Source: Chrysomallon squamiferum
Lineage: Eukaryota; Mollusca; Gastropoda; Neomphalida; Peltospiridae
DNA length: 64,000 bases
Direction: 5' to 3'
NCBI GenBank assembly: GCA_012295275.1
Contig: CM022676.1
Span: 5,544,687-5,608,686 of the forward strand
Part shown: piece after piece, positions 1 to 15,100 of the stretch
How positions within the stretch are numbered: the first letter of the stretch is position 1
Layout: every line of letters starts with the position of its first letter
The notes under the pieces: generated by a model
Seen by the model: the letters and a program-made list of their open reading frames with translations, nothing else
What the model was told of the DNA's origin: nothing
The model's database searches: none
Program-made: the position numbers and the translations under genes

Positions 1-120
1 CAACTTCTGAAGCAACCAGACCTGAACAAAAACAAACAACTAAGGCACCCAAATCACAACCAACGCAAATAACTAAAGAACGAAGACCTCCTCCAACCCA
101 GCCACAAAGGATAACAACAC
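1..120 (+). CDS. Linker exon A, copy 1 (partial)
   Basis: The exon is cut by the window edge. It is open in phase 1 and ends before GTAAGT. It encodes a Thr/Pro/Gln/Lys-rich linker such as PEQKQTTKAPKSQ. The homologous exons at 4593 and 13938 are 138 nt. Confidence 0.8.
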
Positions 121-3100
121 GTAAGTTTTATAACCAATTACATTTTTTACCTAAAATTTTAAGGCTGATTGCTGAATGAGCTAGAACATTTTGTAATTCT
201 TTTATTTAAGTTGTTAACTGGAAATATAACCAGAATAATCGTTATATCACAAAGGGTATACAGCTTGGTGTATAGAAATATGTATTGAAACTTACTTGTA
301 TGAAATTCAGCTCTTACCCTGGTATTAAATGTATTCTGTTACACTTTGTTATCAGCCAAGATTGGTGTTCATGGGTAACAAAATAAAACAATGCACTGGA
401 AATGTATTAAATTTTTATTCTATTTTTGTTTTTAATGAACATTTTATATTACATACTGTATCATAATTTTGAAGAATATAGAAAAAGCTAATATTTATGT
501 TCATAAATTTAATTTTTATTTTAAGTTTACTTTTTTTTTTTATTTTTTTTTTTTTCATTCTTGATAGCAATACCACGAACAACAAAATCTGCTACTACAA
601 CAGCTTTTACACAACGAATATTTACAGGAGGTATGTCAGAATGCTTGTACGTTAAATGTAAAGTAAAAATTTCTTTAACATAATAAATCTCCTTCCATTT
701 GGTAATTTTCCTTGTTGAAAATATAAAAGAAACTTTAATCCAATTGTTTTTTTATCATTTTCAGCAGTGGAATTATTTAGACAATTTTAAATTTTTAAAT
801 TAAATAACTGAAGTTAATAATTTAAAATTTACTATGTAAAAGTATAATTATGTTGTGTAATTTTATTATTACAGTTCATAGTTTACCTGATATTGTTGTA
901 AAATATTTGAAGTTGAATTTATTTCAATGAAAATTAACACAAAAGTTGAATTTGAAAATATTTGGTAAAGTTTTTATTAAAAAAACGTTAGCATCATTGA
1001 CAGTGAATTAACAGGATCATTTTGTTGGTATCTTGTTTAAGGTTCTTGTTTCATCTCTCGGAGATATTTAGTACTGTTTAATTACTGATTTAGATCTTAA
1101 CAGATAATTTTGAAAACGATTATTATTTAAGAAGCACTTTGTTTTGTTGTATAGCAACAATGAAATCAGTATGTTTGAATCCATTGAGAGGCGAGTTGAA
1201 AAATAAACCAATGTAGTTTATTATTTAGGATTGCAGAATAAAAACAAAAAAATAATAACTGGTTACTGTCTTAAGATTTCAGCTTTAATCTGTTCACATT
1301 ATTTTTTTTCTTTGACAGAAACGACAGTGAAAAAATTGACTCTATCCACACCACAACCTGAAAGTCGTAAGAATGATTGTCTTTGTGATAATATTCAATT
1401 TATTAAATAAAACGTGTTCATAATTCTGCCAGTGGAATTAAAAATTCATCATTTTCAAGTGGTGAATGAAAATGAATGATTATGAAATACAGCATATTGA
1501 TGTATCTTAAAAAAAATCAGAACAATTTTGTTTGTTGTTTCATATGAAATTAATGTTTTTTAGTGCACTTAAAATGATTTTATGTTTAATTTTGCCACTG
1601 AAATAAATAATTTACTATAATAGTATATTTCTTAGTAAATTATAGAGTGTTATATAATTTGCAGCTATTGGAATTCTTTCTATTTCAACCACCCCTATCA
1701 ATGGCAGACCTTTTGTTCTGACCTACACTGATGAAAAAGGATTTGCAGATGCAGCCATCACTGCATTCAGTCTGAACGGCTGGTCACAAGGATACTGTTT
1801 AAAAGGAAAATCATGTTCAGGTTTGAATGAAAACATCATCACAAAAGTGTCTGACACTGTTCTCACTCTGGAAATTCCCGAATTTATGGAGAGCAACCAC
1901 ACAGGGTTTTGGGAAGTAATAAAAGCTGGAAAGTTTTCAAACAGAATAACTCTGCGAGGCCCATATCCAAGTAATTGGTTTTGTGTATTATAATGTTTCC
2001 AAAGTAATATTAATGTAAATTAATGTCAATGTTTTAATTAATTAGAAATCTGATGATTTTTTAGAACCAATTAAAACAAATTTATTTCGAAACTTCAGTA
2101 TATTCCATATTTCCTAAATTCTAACATAATATAGATTATTGTATGTACATTACAGTTTTATCTGAGTGGCTCTTATCATCAATTAATGTATTGAACATAA
2201 ATATTAACTGTGAATTATTATAAAAAAATAATCATTTGTTTTTTCTGCTTTGATTTTAAGCATTACCACCACTATTGACACGTAAGTTTTGTTGTGTTTC
2301 TCTGCATAAAGATAATTTGTTTTCTATTATTTGAAATAATAGTATAATGTACTGATGTAGAATGTTGTTGTTCCTAATATATTGTATCATTTAGAAAAAC
2401 AGAGACACCCCCGAAAAAACTCCAAAATAAAACCATTGAGGTGTTAGTATCTTTGTTTTACCTGTTTCTTTTTTTAAATTACTTTGTCTTTCACCATTTT
2501 ACAATGTTTACATTTTTAAAAACATTTAGAATATTGTTATTTTATTTATTATTTTTTCCATTTAAAATATGGTGTCATCACTAAATGATTGGAAACAGAA
2601 CGGCGAACAACAACAACTGGTGAGTGGTTAGTTTATTCAAATATATATATAAAATTTTACCAGTATTGTAAAAACAGAATGGCTATTATTTATAATTCAC
2701 AGAAGTAACAGTTAAATGTTGTAAAGCAATATGATATTTTGTTCCCATTACAAATTGTACATGACAAGCAACATTGTTTTTCTCCTTTTTCTTATGCACA
2801 TACACACAGATATATATCCATTATATATGTTACTTTTGCAAAAACGTCAGAATATTAATTTATAATATAGAATTTTTTTTTTTTGTAATTTGTTCAAAAA
2901 GGGGATATTAAGTTAACAATCATTTATTTATAATACCAAACTGCACATTAGAGGTTACTAAAAGTCTCAAATGCTTTTTTTTGGAGGTAGCAGTGCTATG
3001 TTAATATTATTTTTGAAAATCTTTTCTCATTAATGATTTTAATTTATTAATATTATTATTATTATTTTCACATTTCCCAGAAGCACCAATGACAACACCA

Positions 3101-6100
3101 GAACCACGTAAGTCTATTTTCTTGTTTGCTAGGGATAGGTGATAGCAAAAATTTAATATTTAAATTTTCAATCACAATCGCACTAAGGTAATATATAATA
3201 AACCATTTATTGTTATTGATACTATAAATTTAAAGCAAACAAGAAGATAAAAGACCAACAGCCTGTTGAATAATGAAAACAGAAAAAGAATGTGTGTATG
3301 AGTTCATTAATACTCATATATCCTTTTAGTATTCATTGTTGTTGTTGCTGCTGAAGTTGTGTTTCTTGCATTTGTTGGAATTATTAGGGTATGAAAACCA
3401 GTTACTGGGCAACCTTTTATTTATTAGAAATAACTTGATATGATTTAAGAAAAAAAATTTCCTTTAAATTCATTTAATTATTGTACATTTGCTTCTTTCA
3501 TTTTGAATGCTGAAAATTTACTTTAATAATTTGTTTATCTGAACAGCGTTTTGTAATTTCATTTCTTTACATCCTTACACTTATTTTTTGTTGTGATGTT
3601 TGTTCATAAATTTGTTTACAGTTGCCGGAGTTCTTAGTGTACCAAAACCAGTTATTGGTCAACGTTTTGTTCTAACCTACACAAAAGCAGATGGAAACAC
3701 CTCATCATCTGATATAATATTTAGTCTGAATTCCAAACCACAAGGATCGTGTGCTCGCAGGTATTTTTGTAAATCTTCAAAGGGATACATCATGAGAAGA
3801 CAGTCCGACAGAGTTGTCACTCTGGAGATTCCAGTGTTTGATAGGGATTTACACAGTGGAAAGTGGCTGGTTACAGATGACAATCAATATTCTAACAGTA
3901 TTAAGCTGATATATCCATACACAAGTAAGTGACTTGTAAACAAAATAAAGTTTTGAAGAATAATGTTTCTGAATGCTTCAAACTTTGTACTTTTTTTTTT
4001 TTTTTTATTCTTCTTTTTGTTGTATGAAATATTTAATATTAATATACACTGGATATTCTTAATATTTCAAAATAATAATAATAATTTTAATCTGTATTGG
4101 TGAATTTCACTTGTTTTGTGTTTTTAACAGACATAGCTAAACCTCCACCACTACCAACACAATCAAGTAAGTCCTCAGATTTATTTATTAGGTTAAAATA
4201 GAAAAAGCTATCTTAATATTTCCAAAACAATTCACGGATTTTATTGTTTGGATGTGGCACTTATTTAATTAGTGATGTTTACTGTGTTCTTTTATTAATT
4301 GTTTTATAATACAGAAACGTGCAACAGTTCTGTTTACACATTATTTAATAGCAAGAATTAATATGTAAACATTATTTTGTTTTATTTATTTATTGAAAAT
4401 TATATCAAACTGTTAGAAAAGTTTAAAAAAATTGAGTACATTGTAAAATTCTTTGTTTTCTCTTTTTATAGATTCCTTTCAGTTGTTCATCAGTATCAAA
4501 ATCAGTTTATGAAAAAAAATGAAGACAATTGTACATTTGTTAATATATGTTTAATAACTGAAAAGATTATTTTTTGAATTTAATTTCACCAGGCAGTACT
4601 CAGGCACCTCCAACTTCTGAAGCAACCAGACCTGAACAAAAACAAACAACTGAAGCACCCAAATCACAACCAACGCAAATAACTAAAGAACGAAGATCTC
4701 CTCCAACCCAGCCACAAAGGATAACAACACGTAAGTTTTATAACCAATTACATTTTTTACCTAAAATTTTAAGGCTGATTGCTGAATGAGCTAGAACATT
4801 TTGTAATTCTTTTATTTAAGTTGTTAACTGGAAATATAACCAGAATAATCGGTATATCACAAAGGGTATACAGCTTGGTGTATAGAAATATGTACTGAAA
4901 CTTATTTGAATGAAATAATGTGTTGAAATTCAGCTCTTCTACAGGTATTAAATGTATTCTGTTACAGTTTGTTATCAGCCAAGATTGGTGTTCATGAGTG
5001 ACAAAATAAAACAATGCACAGGAAATGTATTACATTTTTATTCTATTTTTGTTTTTAATAAACATTTTAATATTATATACTGTATCATAATTTTGAAGAA
5101 TATATGAAAAAGCTAATATTTATGTTGATAAGTTTTATTTCTATTTTATGTTTACTTTTTTATTTTTTTTTTTTCATTCTTGATAGCAATACCACGAACA
5201 ACAAAATCTGCTACTACAACAGCTTTTACACAACGAATATTTACAGGAGGTATGTCAGAATGCTTGTACGTTAAATGTAAAGTAAAAATTTCTTTAACAT
5301 AATAAATCTCCTTCCATTTCAGGTAATTTTCCTCTTTGTTGAAAATATAAAGAAACTTTAATCCAATTATTTGGATAATTTTTTTTTTTTTAAATTTGTA
5401 AGGTTGTGTTTTATCATTTTCAGGAGTGAAATTGTTTAGACAATTTTAAATTTTTAAATCAAATAACTGAAGTTAATAATTTAAAATTTACTATGTAAAA
5501 GTATAATTATGTTGTGTAATTTTATTATTACAGTTCATAGTTTAACTGCTATTGTTGTAAAATATTTGAAGTTGAATTTATTTCAATGAAAATTAACACA
5601 AAAGTTGAATTTGAAAATATTTGGTAAAGTTGTTATTATAAAAACGTTAGCATCATTGACAGTGAATTAACAGGATCATTATGTTGGTGTCCTGTTTAAG
5701 GTTCTTGATTCATCTCTCACAGTTATTTAGTACTGTTTAATTACTGATTTAGATCTTAAGAGATAATTTTGAAAACGATTATTATTTAAGAAGCACTTTG
5801 TTTTGTTGTATAGCAACAATGCAATGAGTATGTTTGAATCCATTGAGAGGTGAGTTGAAAAATAAACCAATTAATTGTATTTAGTTTATTATTTAGGATT
5901 GCAGAATAATAAAAAAAAATAATAATAACTGGTTACTGTCTTAAGGTTTCAGCTTTAATCTGTTCACATTATTTGGTTTCTTTGACAGGAACGACAGTGA
6001 AAAATTTACTCTATCCACACCACAACCTGAAAGTCGTAAGAATAATTGTCTTTGTGATAATATTCCATTTATTAAAAAAAGCGTGTTCATAATTCTGCCA

Positions 6101-9100
6101 GTGGAATTAAACATTCATCATTTTGAAGTGGTGAATGAAAAGTGAATGATTATGAAATACAGCATATTGATGTATCTTTAAAAATCAGAACAATTTTGTT
6201 TGTTGTTTCATATGAAATTAATGTTTTTTAGTGCACTTAAAATGATTTTATGTTTAATTTTGCCACTGAAATAAATAATTTACTATAATAGTATATTTCT
6301 TAGTAAATTATAGAGTGTTATATAATTTGCAGCTATTGGAATTCTTTCTATTTCAACCACCCCTATCAATGGCAGACCTTTTATTCTGACCTACACTGAT
6401 GAAAAAGGATTTGCAGATGCAGACATCACTGCATTCAGTCTGAGCGGCTGGTCACAAGGATACTGTTTAAAAGGAAAATCATGTTCAGGTTATAAAGAAA
6501 ACATCATCACAAAAGTGTCTGACACTGTTCTCACTCTGGAAATTCCCGAATTTATGGAGAGCAACCACACAGGGTTTTGGGAAGTAATAAAAGCTGGAAA
6601 GTTTTCAAACAGAATAACTCTGCGAGGCCCATATCCAAGTAATTGGTTTTGTGTATTATAATGTTTCCAAAGTAATATTAATGTAAATTAATGTCAATGT
6701 TTTAATTAATTAGAAATCTGATGATTTTTTAAAACCAGTTAATTGAAATTTATTTCGAAACTTCAGTATATTCCATATTTCCTAAATTCTAACATAATAT
6801 AGATTATTGTATGTACATTACAGTTTTATCTGAGTGGCTCTTATCATCAATTAATGTATTGAACATAAAAATTAACTGTGTATTATTATGAAAAAATAAT
6901 CATTTCTTTTTTCTTCTTTGATTTGAAGCATTACCACCACTATTGACAAGTAAGTTTTGTTGTGTTTATCTGCATAAAGATAATTTGTTTTCTATTATTT
7001 GAAATAATAGTATAATGTACTGATGTAGAATGTTGTTGTTCCTAATATATTGTATTATTTAGAAGAACAGAGACACCCCCGAAAAACCCCCAAAATAAAA
7101 ACATTGAGGTGTTAGTATCTTTGTTTTACCTGTTTCTTTTTTTAAATTAATTTGTCTTTCACCATTTTACAATGTTTACATTTTTAAAAACATTTTGAAT
7201 ATTGTTATTTTATTTATTATTCTTTCCATTTAAAATATGGTGTCATCACTAAATGATTGGAAACAGAACGGCGAACAACAACAACTGGTGAGTAGTTAGT
7301 TTATTCCAATATATATATAAAATTTTACCAGTATTGTAAAAACAGAATGGCTATTATTTATAATTCACAGAAGTAACAGTTAAATGTTGTAAAGCAATAT
7401 GATATTTTGTTCCCATTACAAATTGTACATGACAAGCAACATTGTTTTTCTCCTTTTTCTTATGCACATACACACACATATATATCCATTATATATGTTA
7501 CTTTTGTAAAAACGTCAGAATATTAATTTATAATATAGAATTTTTTATTTTTTTTGGTAATTTGTTCAAAAAGGGGATGTTAAGCTAACTATCATTTATT
7601 TATAATACGAAAATGCACATTAAAGGTTACTAAAAGTCTCAAATGCTTTTTTTTGGAGGTAGCAGTGCTATGTTAATATTATTTTTGAAAATCTTTTCTC
7701 ATTAATGATTTTAATTTATTAATATTATTATTATTATTTTCACATTTCCCAGAAGCACCAATGACAACACCAGAACCACGTAAGTCTATTTTCTTGTTTG
7801 CTAGGGATAGGTGATAGCAAAAATTTAATATTTAAATTTTCAATCACAATCGCACTAAGGTAATATATAATAAACCATTTATTGTTATTGATACTATAAA
7901 TTTAAAACAAACAAGAAGATAAAAGACCAACAGCCTGTTGAATAATGAAAACAGAAAAAGAATGTGTGTATGAGTTCATTAATACTCATATATCCTTTTA
8001 GTATTCATTGTTGTTGTTGCTGCTGAAGTTGTGTTTCTTGCATTTGTTGGAATTATTAGGGTATGAAAACCAGTTACTGGCCAACCTTTTATTTATTAGA
8101 AATAACTTGATATGATTTAAGAAAAAAAATTTCTTTTAAATTCATTTAATTATTGTACATTTGCTTCTTTCATTTTGAATGCTGAAAATTTACTTTAATA
8201 ATTTGTTTATCTGAACAGCGTTTTGTAATTTCATTTCTTTACATCCTTACACTTATTTTTTGTTGTGATGTTTGTTCATAAATTTGTTTACAGTTGCCGG
8301 AGTTCTTAGTGTACCAAAACCAGTTATTGGTCAACGTTTTGTTCTCACCTACACAAAAGCAGATGGAAACACCTCATCATCTGATATAATATTTAGTCTG
8401 AATTCCAAACCACAAGGATCGTGTGCTCGCAGGTATTTTTGTAAATCTTCAAAGGGATACGTCATGAGAAGACAGTCCGACAGAGTTGTCACTCTGGAGA
8501 TTCCAGTGTTTGATAGGGATGTACACAGTGGAAAGTGGCTGGTTACAGATGACAATCAATATTCTAACAGTATTAAGCTGATATATCCATACACAAGTAA
8601 GTGACTTGTAAACAAAATAAAGTTTTGAAGAATAATGTTTCTGAATGCTTCAAACTTTGTACTTTTTTTTTTTTTTTTCTTCTTTTTTTTATGAAATATT
8701 TAATATTAATATACACTGGATATTCTTAATATTTCAAAATAATAATAATAATTTTAATCTGTATTGGTGAATTTCACTTGTTTTGTGTTTTTAACAGACA
8801 TAGCTAAACCTCCACCACTACCAACACAATCAAGTAAGTCCTCAGATTTATTTATTAGGTTAAAATAGAAAAAGCTATCTTAATATTTCCAAAACAATTC
8901 ACGGATTTTATTGTTTGGATGTGGCACTTATTTAATTAGTGATGTTTACTGTGTTCTTTTATTAATTGTTTTATAATACAGAAACGTGCAACAGTTCTGT
9001 TTACACATTATTTAATAGCAAGAATTAATATGTAAACATTATTTTGTTTTATTTATTTATTTAAAAAATTATATCAAACTGTTAGAAAAGTTAAAAAAAA

Positions 9101-12100
9101 TTGAGTACATTGTAAAATTCTTTGTTTTCTCTTTTTATAGATTCCTTTCAGTTGTTCATCAGTATCAAAATCAGTTTATGAAAAAAAATGAAGACAATTG
9201 TACATTTGTTAATATATGTTTAATAACTGAAAAGATTATTTTTTGAATTTAATTTCACCAGGCAGTACTCAGGCACCTCCAACTTCTGAAGCAACCAGAC
9301 CTGAACAAAACAAACAACTGAAGCACCCAAATCACAACCAACGCAAATAACTAAAGAACGAAGATCTCCTCCAACCCAGCCACAAAGGATAACAACACGT
9401 AAGTTTTATAACCAATTACATTTTTTACCTAAAATTTTAAGGCTGATTGCTGAATGAGCTAGAACATTTTGTAATTCTTTTATTTAAGTTGTTAACTGGA
9501 AATATAACCAGAATAATCGGTATATCACAAAGGGTATACAGCTTGGTGTATAGAAATATGTACTGAAACTTATTTGAATGAAATAATGTGTTGAAATTCA
9601 GCTCTTCTACAGGTATTAAATGTATTCTGTTACAGTTTGTTATCAGCCAAGATTGGTGTTCATGAGTGACAAAATAAAACAATGCACAGGAAATGTATTA
9701 CATTTTTATTCTATTTTTGTTTTTAATAAACATTTTAATATTATATACTGTATCATAATTTTGAAGAATATATGAAAAAGCTAATATTTATGTTGATAAG
9801 TTTTATTTCTATTTTATGTTTACTTTTTTATTTTATTTGTTTTTCATTCTTGATAGCAATACCACGAACAACAAAATCTGCTACTACAACAGCTTTTACA
9901 CAACGAATATTTACAGGAGGTATGTCAGAATGCTTGTACGTTAAATGTAAAGTAAAAATTTCTTTAACATAATAAATCTCCTTCCATTTCAGGTAATTTT
10001 CCTCTTTGTTGAAAATATAAAGAAACTTTAATCCAATTATTTGGATAATTTTTTTTTTTTTAAATTTGTAAGGTTGTGTTTTATCATTTTCAGGAGTGAA
10101 ATTGTTTAGACAATTTTAAATTTTTAAATCAAATAACTGAAGTTAATAATTTAAAATTTACTATGTAAAAGTATAATTATGTTGTGTAATTTTATTATTA
10201 CAGTTCATAGTTTAACTGCTATTGTTGTAAAATATTTGAAGTTGAATTTATTTCAATGAAAATTAACACAAAAGTTGAATTTGAAAATATTTGGTAAAGT
10301 TGTTATTATAAAAACGTTAGCATCATTGACAGTGAATTAACAGGATCATTATGTTGGTGTCCTGTTTAAGGTTCTTGATTCATCTCTCACAGTTATTTAG
10401 TACTGTTTAATTACTGATTTAGATCTTAAGAGATAATTTTGAAAACGATTATTATTTAAGAAGCACTTTGTTTTGTTGTATAGCAACAATGCAATGAGTA
10501 TGTTTGAATCCATTGAGAGGTGAGTTGAAAAATAAACCAATTAATTGTATTTAGTTTATTATTTAGGATTGCAGAATAATAAAAAAAAATAATAATAACT
10601 GGTTACTGTCTTAAGGTTTCAGCTTTAATCTGTTCACATTATTTGGTTTCTTTGACAGGAACGACAGTGAAAAAATTAACTCTATCCACACCACAACCTG
10701 AAAGTCGTAAGAATAATTGTCTTTGTGATAATATTCCATTTATTAAAAAAAGCGTGTTCATAATTCTGCCAGTGGAATTAAACATTCATCATTTTGAAGT
10801 GGTGAATGAAAAGTGAATGATTATGAAATACAGCATATTGATGTATCTTTAAAAATCAGAACAATTTTGTTTGTTGTTTCATATGAAATTAATGTTTTTT
10901 AGTGCACTTAAAATGATTTTATGTTTAATTTTGCCACTGAAATAAATAATTTACTATAATAGTATATTTCTTAGTAAATTATAGAGTGTTATATAATTTG
11001 CAGCTATTGGAATTCTTTCTATTTCAACCACCCCTATCAATGGCAGACCTTTTGTTCTGACCTACACTGATGAAAAAGGATTTGCAGATGCAGACATCAC
11101 TGCATTCAGTCTGAACGGCTGGTCACAAGGATACTGTTTAAAAGGAAAATCATGTTCAGGTTATAAAGAAAACATCATCACAAAAGTGTCTGACACTGTT
11201 CTCACTCTGGAAATTCCCGAATTTATGGAGAGCAACCACACAGGGTTTTGGGAAGTAATAAAAGCTGGAAAGTTTTCAAACAGAATAACTCTGCGAGGCC
11301 CATATCCAAGTAATTTGTTTTGTGTGTTATAATGTTTCCAAAGTAATATTAATGTAAATTAATGTCAATGTTTTAATTAATTAGAAATCTGATGATTTTT
11401 TAAAACCAGTTAAAACAAATTTATTTCGAAACTTCAGTATATTCCATATTTCCTAAATTCTAACATAATATAGATTATTGTATGTACATTACAGTTTTAT
11501 CTGAGTGGATCTTATCATCAATTAATGTATTGAACATAAAAATTAACTGTGTATTATTATGAAAAAATAATCATTTCTTTTTTCTTCTTTGATTTGAAGC
11601 ATTACCACCACTATTGACAAGTAAGTTTTGTTGTGTTTATCTGCATAAAGATAATTTGTTTTCTATTATTTGAAATAATAGTATAATGTACTGATGTAGA
11701 ATGTTGTTGTTCCTAATATACTGTATTATTTAGAAGAACAGAGACACCCCCGAAAAACCCCCAAAATAAAAACATTGAGGTGTTAGTATCTTTGTTTTAC
11801 CTGTTTCTTTTTTTAAATTAATTTGTCTTTCCCCATTTTACAATGTTTACATTTTTAAAAACATTTAGAATATTGTTATTTTATTTATTATTCTTTCCAT
11901 TTAAAATATGGTGTCATCACTAAATGATTGGAAACAGAACGGCGAACAACAACAAGTGGTGAGTAGTTAGTTTATTCAAATATATATATAAAATTTTACC
12001 AGTATTGTAAAAACAGAATGGCTATTATTTATAATTCACAGAAGTAACAGTTAAATGTTGTAAAGCAATATGATATTTTGTTCCCATTACAAATTGTACA

Positions 12101-15100
12101 TGACAAGCAACATTGTTTTTCTCCTTTTTCTTATGCACATACACACACATATATATCCATTATATATGTTACTTTTGTAAAAACGTCAGAATATTAATTT
12201 ATAATATAGAATTTTTTATTTTTTTTGGTAATTTGTTCAAAAAGGGGATGTTAAGCTAACTATCATTTATTTATAATACGAAAATGCACATTAAAGGTTA
12301 CTAAAAGTCTCAAATGCTTTTTTTTGGAGGTAGCAGTGCTATGTTAATATTATTTTTGAAAATCTTTTCTCATTAATGATTTTAATTTATTAATATTATT
12401 ATTATTATTTTCACATTTCCCAGAAGCACCAATGACAACACCAGAACCACGTAAGTCTATTTTCTTGTTTGCTAGGGATAGGTGATAGCAAAAATTTAAT
12501 ATTTAAATTTTCAATCACAATCGCACTAAGGTAATATATAATAAACCATTTATTGTTATTGATACTATAAATTTAAAACAAACAAGAAGATAAAAGACCA
12601 ACAGCCTGTAGAATAATGAAAAAAGAAAAAGAATGTGTGTATGAGTTCATTAATACTCATATATCCTTTTACGTATTCATTGTTGTTGTTGCTGCTGAAG
12701 TTGTGTTTCTTGCATTTGTTGGAATTATTAGGGTATGAAAACCAGTTACTGGCCAACCTTTTATTTATTAGAAATAACTTGATATGATTTAAGAAAAAAA
12801 AAAACGTTTTAAATTCATTTAATTATTGTACATTTGCTTCTTTCATTTTGAATGCTGAAAATTTACTTTAATAATTTGTTTATCTGAACAGGTTTTTGTA
12901 ATTTCATTTCTTTACATCCTTACACTTATTTTTTGTTGTGATGTTTGTTCATAAATTTGTTTACAGTTGCTGGAGTTCTTAGTGTACCAAAACCAGTTAT
13001 TGGTCAACGTTTTGTTCTCACCTACACAAAAGCAGATGGAAACACCTCATCATCTGATATAATATTTAGTCTGAATTCCAAACCACAAGGATCATGTGCT
13101 CGCAGGTATTTTTGTAAATCTTCAAAGGGATACATCATGAGAAGACAGTCTGACAGAGTTGTCACTCTGGAGATTCCAGTGTTTGATAGGGATGTACACA
13201 GTGGAAAGTGGTTGGTTACAGATGACAATCAATATTCTAACAGTATTAAGCTGATATATCCATACACAAGTAAGTGACTTGTAAACAAAATAAAGTTTTG
13301 AAGAATAATGTTTCTGAATGCTTCAAACTTTGTACTATTTATTTTATTTTATTATTATTTTTTTTTTGTATGAAATATTTAATATGAATATACACTGGAT
13401 ATTCTTAATATTTCAGAATAATAAAATTATTTTAATCTGTGTTGGTGAATTTCGCTTGTTTTGTGTTTTTAACAGACATAGCCAAACCTCCACCACTACC
13501 AACAAAATCAAGTAGGTCCTCAGATTTATTTATTAGGTTAAAATAGAAAAAGCTATCCTAATATTTCCAAAACAATTAATGGATTTTATTGTTTGGATCT
13601 TGTATTTATTTAATTAGTGATGTTTACTGTGTTCTTTTATTAATTGTTTTATAATACAGAAACGTGCAACAGTTCTGTTTAGACATTATTTAATAGCAAG
13701 AATTAATATGTAAACATTATTTTGTTTTATTTATTTATTGAAAATTATATCAAACTGTTAGAAAAGTTAAAAAAATTTGAGTACATTGTAAAATTCTTTG
13801 TTTTCTCTTTTTATAGATTCCTTTCAGTTGTTCATCAGTATCAAAATCAGTTTATGAAAAAAAATGAAGACAATTGTACATTTGTTAATATATGTATAAT
13901 AACTGAAAAGATTATTTTTTGAATTTAATTTCACCAGGCAGTACTCAGGCACCTCCAACTTCTGAAGCAACCAGACCTGAACAAAAACAAACAACTAAGG
14001 CACCCAAATCACAACCAACGCAAATAACTAAAGAACAAAGATCTCCTCCAACCCAGCCACAAAGGATAACAACACGTAAGTTTTATAACCAATTACATTT
14101 TTTACCTAAAATTTTAAGGCTGATTGCTGAATGAGCTAGAACATTTTGTAATTCTTTTATTTAAGTTGTTAACTGGAAATATAACCAGAATAATCGTTAT
14201 ATCACAAAGGGTATACAGCTTGGTGTATAGAAATATGTATTGAAACTTATTTGTATGAAATAATGTGTTGAAATTCAGCTCTTATACAGGTATTAAATGT
14301 ATTCTGTTACAGTTTGTTATCAGCCAAGATTGGTGTTCATGAGTGACAAAATAAAACAATGCACTGGAAATGTATTACATTTTTATTCTATTTTTGTTTT
14401 TAATGAACATTTTAATATTATATACTGTATCATAATTTTGAAGAATATATAAAAAAGCTAATATTTATGTTCATAAGTTTTATTTTTATTTTAAGTTTAG
14501 TTTTTAATTTTATTTGTTTTTCATTCTTGATAGTAATACCACAAACAACAAAATCTACTACTGCAACAGCTTTTACACAACGAATATCTACAGGAGGTAC
14601 GTTGAATGGAAAATAAAAATTTCTTTAACATAATAAATCTCCTTCCATTTGAGGTAATTTTCCTCTTTGTTGAAAATATAAAGAAACTTTAATCCAATTA
14701 TTTGGATAATTTTATTTTTTTTAAATTTGTAAGGTTGTGTTTTATCATTTTCAGGAGTGAAATTATTTAGACAATTTAAAATTTTTAAATTAAATAACTG
14801 AAGTTAATAATTTAAAATTTACTATGTAAAAGTATAATTATGTTGTGTAATTTTATTTTTACAGTTGATAGTTTACCTGATATTGTTGTAAAATATTTGA
14901 AGTTGAATTTATTTCAATGAAAATTAACACAAAATTTGAATTTGAAAATATTTGGTAAAGTTGTTATTAAAAAAACGTTAGCATCATTGACAGTGAATTA
15001 ACAGGATCATTTTGTTGGTATCTTGTTTAAGGTTCTTGTTTCATCTCTCGGAGTTATTTAGTACTGTTTAATTACTGATTTAGATCTTAACAGATAATTT

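Larger units (their letters stand above)
1..4610 (+). repeat. Tandem duplication unit, copy 1
   Basis: The sequence starting at 1 matches that starting at 4611, through exons and introns alike. The copy holds exons A (partial), B, C, D, E, F, G, H and I. The unit border is arbitrary, because it is set by the window edge inside exon A. Confidence 0.95.
4611..9279 (+). repeat. Tandem duplication unit, copy 2
   Basis: This copy has the same exon order as copy 1, with near-identical introns and only scattered substitutions and small indels. It is especially close to copy 3: both share a short insertion near 5330-5410 that copy 1 lacks. Exon C of this copy is one base short. Confidence 0.95.
9280..13955 (+). 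repeat. Tandem duplication unit, copy 3
   Basis: This copy has the same order and near-identity as copy 2 over long intron stretches, which suggests a very recent duplication or gene conversion. Its exon A is one base short and frameshifted. Confidence 0.95.

Noticed and set aside
2394-2443. Possible extra exon between E and F (AG followed by a frame with RHPRK-like codons, then GTGTTA)
   Set aside because: The donor is poor, the A and C run lengths differ between copies in ways that break phase, and no counterpart was found in the diverged copy.
3677-3883. Minus-strand open frames opposite H modules (also at 8349 and 13022)
   Set aside because: They mirror the conserved + strand exons, and the splice structure supports only the + strand.
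4377-4577. Open frame in the intron between exons I and A, with a TTTTTATAG acceptor-like site at about 4470
   Set aside because: After that acceptor the phase-1 frame hits a stop quickly and no donor follows. The frame is not conserved in coding terms between copies.
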